Shown here: positions 5,824 to 9,839 of the stretch, one piece after another
Position numbering within the stretch: the stretch's first letter is position 1
How the letters are laid out: every line of letters begins with the position of its first letter
Assembly (NCBI GenBank): GCA_019424645.1
Contig: JAHYZB010000062.1
Location: 11,055 to 20,893 of the forward strand
Length of the DNA stretch: 9,839 bases
From: Oxalobacter formigenes
GTDB taxonomy: Bacteria; Pseudomonadota; Gammaproteobacteria; Burkholderiales; Burkholderiaceae_D
Direction: 5' to 3'
Notes under the pieces: model-generated
Databases searched by the model: none
The model's input: only the letters and a program-made list of their open reading frames with translations
Told to the model about the DNA's origin: nothing
Translations under genes and position numbers: made by a program

Positions 5824-8568
5824 GATAAGGAAAACATAAAATACCGGGAGCGCAGCCAGCTATTCCTCAAAGATTTGCCCTGGTATGCCATGCCTGAGGA
5901 TCAGGTTCTTGCCCGTCTGGAAGTCGACAAGAACGGCCTGACAGAGGCAGAAGCCAAAAAACGCCTGCACGAATTCGGCCCGAATACTCTGTCCGTCACC
6001 AAAGTCCGCAGCCCGTTCGCCCGTTTTTTCCTGCAATTCAACAATGTCCTGATCTATGTGTTGCTGGTATCGGCACTTATCACCGGCCTGTTGAAACACT
6101 GGATCGATACCGGCGTCATTGTCGGGGTTGTCCTTATCAACGCCATCATCGGTTTCATACAGGAAGGGAAGGCCGAAAGTGCTCTTGAGGCCATCCGCAA
6201 AATGCTGTCCCTTGAAGCGACTATCATCAGGGACGGCAAGCGCACGTCCATCTTCAGTGAAGAACTGGTTCCGGGAGACATCGTCATGCTCGCATCCGGT
6301 GACCGGGTTCCAGCCGATATCCGGTTAACCGACGTGCACAGCCTTTCCATCGACGAATCAGCCCTGACCGGCGAATCGCATCCGGTTACCAAGGATGTCG
6401 AACCTGTCCAGATGAACACGCCATTGGGCGACCGGAAAGACATGGTCTATTCCGGCACGCTGGTCACGCACGGCAGTGCGATGGGCGTTGTCGTCAGTAC
6501 GGGCGACATGACCGAATTCGGCCGGATCGGCCAGATGATCAACGATGTCAAGGAAATCACGACGCCGCTTTTGCGTCAGATCGCCGTGTTCGGCCGCTGG
6601 CTGACCGTCGGTATCCTCGCCGTGACCGTGTTCACCTTCATCATCGGCACAGTCATACGGGACTATTCCATTGCCGACATGTTCCTGATGTGTGTGGCGC
6701 TCGCCGTGTCCGCCATTCCCGAAGGGCTGCCCGCCGTCATGACCATTACGCTGGCGCTGGGTGTACAGCGAATGGCACGCCTGAATGCCATCGTCCGGCG
6801 CTTGCCCGCCGTCGAAACCCTCGGTTCCGTAACCGTCATCTGTTCGGACAAGACCGGCACACTGACCAAAAACGAAATGACCGTCCAGACAGTCGTCACA
6901 CCGGACAGGCTGTTTGAAGTCACCGGAACCGGTTACTTCCCGGCAGGCGAATTCTATCTGGACCATCATATGGTCGAGGTATACAAACATCCCGAGCTGG
7001 AAGAACTGGTTCATGCTGCCGTTCTGTGTAATGACGCCGTCCTCCAGGAAAAGGACGATACCTGGAGTGTCATTGGCGACCCGACCGAAGGCGCGCTTCT
7101 GTCTCTTGGCATGAAAGCGGGCATCGACCCGAACGTCCAGCGTGACCTGGAATACCGCATCGCTTCCATACCGTTCGAATCGGAACACCGTTTCATGGCC
7201 ACCCTGAACCAGAACAGTTCCGGTACGAAATTCATCTTTGTCAAAGGCGCTCCCGAAACGATTATCGAACGCGCCTCTGATGAGCGCACCTTGACAGGAA
7301 AACGTCCGGTCAACCCACATTACTGGCATGAGAAAATCCGCGAAATCGCGTCATCCGGCCAGAGAACGCTTGCCGTTGCCGCCAAAGTCGTACCCGGTGA
7401 CAAGACCGACCTGACATTTGACGATGTCGAAGGCGGGCTGGTCATCCTCGGTCTTTTCGGCATCATCGATCCGCCACGTGAGGAATCGCTCCTCGCCGTC
7501 GACCAGTGCCATCATGCAGGGATTGTCGTCAAAATGATTACCGGCGACCATGTCGAAACGGCACGGGTCATCGGCGAGCGCCTGAACATCGGTGTTGGCA
7601 AACGGGCTGTCACGGGAGCGGAACTTGAAAAAATGGACGATGCCGAACTGAGACGCGTTGTTCAGGAGGTAGACGTCTTTGCCCGCACCAGCCCGGAACA
7701 CAAGCTGAAACTCGTTGAGGCCCTTCAGGCCAACGGAGAAGTCACCGCCATGACCGGTGATGGCGTTAATGACGCACCGGCCCTGAAACGTGCCAACGTC
7801 GGGCTGGCAATGGGTGTCAAAGGCACCGAGGCAGCCAAGGAAGCCGCGAGCATCGTTCTGGCGGACGACAACTTCAGTACCATTGCGGGCGCCGTCAGGG
7901 AAGGGCGACGGATTTACGACAACCTGCAAAAAGGCATCCTGTTCCTGTTGCCGACCAATGGCGGCATGACCATGGTCGTTATCGCCGCCGTCCTGTTTGA
8001 CTTTGCCTTACCCATGACATCCAAGCAGATTTTGTGGATCAACATGATCACGGCGGTCACCCTCTGTCTGGGACTGACGTTCGAGAGGCCCGAGGCCAAC
8101 GTCATGGACAGGCCACCACGAAACCCGAAAGCACCGCCGCTGTCGTATTACCAGATATGGCGGATCGTATTCGTTTCCTTCATTCTGATGCTGGCGGCAC
8201 TATTGCTGTTCAATCTCGAGCTCCGGCGCGGGCAAAGCATCGAAGTAGCGAGAACCGTCGTCGCCTGTACCATTGTCGTCGGGCAGATGGCCTATCTCCT
8301 GAACTGCCGGTTCCTGCGAAGCACCTCACTGACCAGACGGATTTTTTGCGGCAACAAGTATATTTACATATCGATAGGCATACTGGCCGTTCTCCAGCTC
8401 ATCTATACCTATACGCCCTGGTTCCACGACCTCTTCGATACGGCGTCGCTCCGCCCACAGGACTGGATACTCATCCTTGCGATGGGTCTGGCTACCTTTC
8501 TGGTCATTGAAATGGACAAGGCATTCGAACGGTTCCTGGCGGCGAGAAAAGGCAAGCCGGACTTCTAG
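5821..8568 (+). CDS. P2-type cation-transporting ATPase (CtpF-like)
   Basis: 915 residues from TTG 5821; starting at ATG 5662 adds 53 residues that do not resemble the family N-terminus. Domains and motifs run in order: N-terminal actuator lead with WYAMPEDQVLARL and LHEFGPN; TM1 and TM2 (about 76-91, 97-116); TGES phosphatase motif (183-186); TM4 with PEGLP (300-304); phosphorylation site DKTGTLT with Asp343; nucleotide-binding KGAPE (475-479); TGD at 574-576; GDGVND hinge (646-651); then TM5-TM10 (708 to about 900). ATP hydrolysis at Asp343 would drive cation transport across the inner membrane. Aligned by eye with SERCA, TM4 Glu309 is kept (Glu301), as are Asn768 (Asn713), Asn796 (Asn741) and Thr799 (Thr744), but Glu771 is Met716 and Asp800 is Ala745. 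Calcium specificity therefore cannot be assumed. The TM6 pattern, ending with a Thr-Ala pair, is like mycobacterial CtpF. The gene ends in a terminator and is followed by a universal stress protein. Confidence 0.94.
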   Translation: MDKENIKYRERSQLFLKDLPWYAMPEDQVLARLEVDKNGLTEAEAKKRLHEFGPNTLSVTKVRSPFARFFLQFNNVLIYVLLVSALITGLLKHWIDTGVIVGVVLINAIIGFIQEGKAESALEAIRKMLSLEATIIRDGKRTSIFSEELVPGDIVMLASGDRVPADIRLTDVHSLSIDESALTGESHPVTKDVEPVQMNTPLGDRKDMVYSGTLVTHGSAMGVVVSTGDMTEFGRIGQMINDVKEITTPLLRQIAVFGRWLTVGILAVTVFTFIIGTVIRDYSIADMFLMCVALAVSAIPEGLPAVMTITLALGVQRMARLNAIVRRLPAVETLGSVTVICSDKTGTLTKNEMTVQTVVTPDRLFEVTGTGYFPAGEFYLDHHMVEVYKHPELEELVHAAVLCNDAVLQEKDDTWSVIGDPTEGALLSLGMKAGIDPNVQRDLEYRIASIPFESEHRFMATLNQNSSGTKFIFVKGAPETIIERASDERTLTGKRPVNPHYWHEKIREIASSGQRTLAVAAKVVPGDKTDLTFDDVEGGLVILGLFGIIDPPREESLLAVDQCHHAGIVVKMITGDHVETARVIGERLNIGVGKRAVTGAELEKMDDAELRRVVQEVDVFARTSPEHKLKLVEALQANGEVTAMTGDGVNDAPALKRANVGLAMGVKGTEAAKEAASIVLADDNFSTIAGAVREGRRIYDNLQKGILFLLPTNGGMTMVVIAAVLFDFALPMTSKQILWINMITAVTLCLGLTFERPEANVMDRPPRNPKAPPLSYYQIWRIVFVSFILMLAALLLFNLELRRGQSIEVARTVVACTIVVGQMAYLLNCRFLRSTSLTRRIFCGNKYIYISIGILAVLQLIYTYTPWFHDLFDTASLRPQDWILILAMGLATFLVIEMDKAFERFLAARKGKPDF

Positions 8569-8574
8569 GACGGA

Positions 8575-8600
8575 CGGGACGGCTTGCCCGTCCTGTTTTT
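8575..8600 (+). terminator. Terminator after the ATPase gene
   Basis: CGGGACGG (8575-8582) pairs with CCGTCCTG (8588-8595, one G-T pair) around CTTGC, followed by five T (8596-8600). It lies 6 nt after the ATPase stop, so most transcripts should end before the stress-protein gene. Confidence 0.85.
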
Positions 8601-8744
8601 CATTTTGAACAAGGTTTTTTACCGGAAGTGAAATCGCGTTGACCAAATCAAACAAACTCGTCGAAAAACAGCTCACAGAGATGAAATTTTCAGCGTTAAA
8701 GGTTACATTAGGAAAAACAACCTCATCCACCACCATATTGCATC

Positions 8745-8760
8745 AGGAGGAAAACCCATG
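8745..8760 (+). promoter_or_regulatory. Strong Shine-Dalgarno for the stress-protein gene
   Basis: A perfect AGGAGG (8745-8750) lies 7 nt before ATG 8758, the strongest such site in the window, and fixes the start. The gap 8601-8744 shows no clear promoter; TTGACC at 8639-8644 lacks a good -10 partner at the right distance. Confidence 0.85.
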
Positions 8761-9690
8761 AAAAAAATCGCAAGCATCATGGTGGCGACCGATATGTCCA
8801 CCTGTGCCGTCATGGCAGAAAAGCGGGCTGCCTTGCTATGCAGGCAGCTGGCCGTCGATTCCCTCGACATCATCAACGTACAGGACCTTTCCGTCATCGA
8901 TATGCTGACGCGTGCCCTGAAAAGTCCGACCGACGAAACCGAACGGGTCGTCAGGGAAGGACTGGCAGCCGATCTGGAAAACGTCACCAAAAGGCTCAGG
9001 GAATCTTACGGTATCGATTCAAAGCTCGTGATCCGGTTCGGCAAACCGGCGCACGAAATCACCACCCGTGTCATCGACGAAAAAACCGGCCTGCTCGTTG
9101 TCGGGGCACATGGATGCGATCCGAGCAGCGACATGTTTTTGGGCAACCTGCCCAGCAAGCTCCTGCAATTCAACCCGTGCCCATTGCTGATCGTCCGTAA
9201 ACCTCCTGCTGGCGACTACCGGAAAATTATCGTTGCCGTCGATTTTTCCGAAATATCGCTTTATCTGGCGCAGCAGGCACTGGCGATAGCGACACCGGAA
9301 ACCGAAATCGTACTGATCCATGCCTACGAAGTCCCCAATGAAGGCATGATGCGTTATGCCAGCGTCTCGGAAGGGCTTCTGCATGAATTCCGATCCAATA
9401 TCCGGCTGAAAGCCGGCGCTGAAATGCAGGATTTCATCTCGCAACTGGACGTGCCCAACCCGATTACACCCGTCATCCAGTTCGGTGTCCCGTCCGTCGT
9501 CCTGAAAGAACACATCGACAGTAAAAAACCCGATTTGATCGTCATGGGCAAACACGGACGCACCCGGCTCGAAGAATTCCTTCTGGGCAGCACGACCCGC
9601 AATACCATCAACGAAACCGATTGCGATATCCTCGTCGTTCCGCCTGCCGCCATCGACCGCGATCTGGGACTGGGCGGGAAGGGCATATAG
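8758..9690 (+). CDS. Universal stress protein with two tandem UspA domains
   Basis: 310 residues. Two UspA-fold domains occupy about 1-147 and 153-295, joined by RKPPAGDYRK; each begins with the buried strand and Asp typical of the family (IMVATD, IIVAVD). The C-terminal domain carries a perfect nucleotide-binding motif G-x2-G-x9-G-S: Gly264, Gly267, Gly277, Ser278 (GKHGRTRLEEFLLGST). The N-terminal copy has Gly116, Gly119 and Gly129 but Asn130 instead of Ser/Thr, so ATP binding there may be weaker or lost. Tandem-domain members usually act as cytosolic stress or energy sensors; what this one controls cannot be read from the sequence. It follows the P-type ATPase on the same strand. A similar pairing exists in M. 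tuberculosis (Rv1996 and ctpF), but here a terminator separates the genes. Confidence 0.93.
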   Translation: MKKIASIMVATDMSTCAVMAEKRAALLCRQLAVDSLDIINVQDLSVIDMLTRALKSPTDETERVVREGLAADLENVTKRLRESYGIDSKLVIRFGKPAHEITTRVIDEKTGLLVVGAHGCDPSSDMFLGNLPSKLLQFNPCPLLIVRKPPAGDYRKIIVAVDFSEISLYLAQQALAIATPETEIVLIHAYEVPNEGMMRYASVSEGLLHEFRSNIRLKAGAEMQDFISQLDVPNPITPVIQFGVPSVVLKEHIDSKKPDLIVMGKHGRTRLEEFLLGSTTRNTINETDCDILVVPPAAIDRDLGLGGKGI

Positions 9691-9717
9691 CTGCTCTGGC
9701 ACATCAGGACACGCATT

Positions 9718-9740
9718 TCAGGCCGGGTTTTCCGGCCTGA
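9718..9740 (+). terminator. Perfect hairpin after the stress-protein gene, probable terminator
   Basis: TCAGGCCGG (9718-9726) pairs perfectly with CCGGCCTGA (9732-9740) around GTTTT, 27 nt after the stop. The stem is very stable (9 bp, GC-rich) but no T-tract follows, so termination efficiency is uncertain. From 9741 to the window end I see no gene, only a weak TTGTTG/CAACAA pair (9753-9772). Confidence 0.55.
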
Positions 9741-9839
9741 TTGCCGTCAGGATTGTTGCCCCATCCCAACAAATCCAGCCGTAAATTGCTTAAAACAGAC
9801 CATAAACAGCCTGAAACTCCATAAATGTGCCACAAATGT

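Noticed and set aside
6358..7329. 323-residue minus-strand ORF inside the ATPase gene
   Set aside because: It is antisense to conserved P-type ATPase motifs, and its composition mirrors the plus-strand codon bias.

Overview
The window is from a moderate-GC (roughly 50%) Gram-negative bacterial chromosome. The protein set fits a beta-proteobacterium, possibly a relative of Oxalobacter: a YjiN-type DUF445 membrane protein, a low-molecular-weight tyrosine phosphatase, a P2-type cation ATPase and a two-domain universal stress protein. The lineage is a guess from gene content and composition; no rRNA or other marker gene is present.

Layout. Positions 1-1939 are the distal end of a phage or phage-tail-like (tailocin) locus. 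The 3' end of one tail-fibre gene (1-187) is followed by a complete second fibre gene (455-1939). The second gene has a typical fibre N-terminus, a tail-collar domain and a C-terminal receptor-binding tip related to the tip of the first. A strong intrinsic terminator lies between them, ending only 27 nt before the second start codon. Positions 1940-2878 hold no gene I can support. The first half looks decayed or non-coding. The second half is unusually rich in stem-loops, with four consecutive hairpins at 2465-2586 and an 80-nt branched structure closed by a 9-bp GC-rich stem at 2761-2840, just upstream of a small acidic orphan gene (2879-3115).

From 3116 on the window is ordinary chromosome. 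Three genes lie on the minus strand: a NimA-like flavin/pyridoxamine-oxidase-fold protein (3202-3675), a DUF445 membrane protein (3772-5052) and a low-molecular-weight protein-tyrosine phosphatase (5084-5545). The last two are probably co-transcribed, phosphatase first. A divergent intergenic region with repeated TTAACAG half-sites separates them from a plus-strand P-type cation ATPase (about 5821-8568). That gene ends in a clear terminator and is followed by a tandem-domain universal stress protein (8758-9690).

How the genes work together. The ATPase and universal stress protein form a recurring stress-associated pair, comparable to ctpF and Rv1996 of Mycobacterium tuberculosis, but here the terminator suggests separate transcripts. 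The most unusual parts are the paired fibre cassettes, with a terminator in the leader and a mosaic coding sequence, and the uncharacterised stem-loop region at 2465-2840. I did not find a clearly new multi-gene system.
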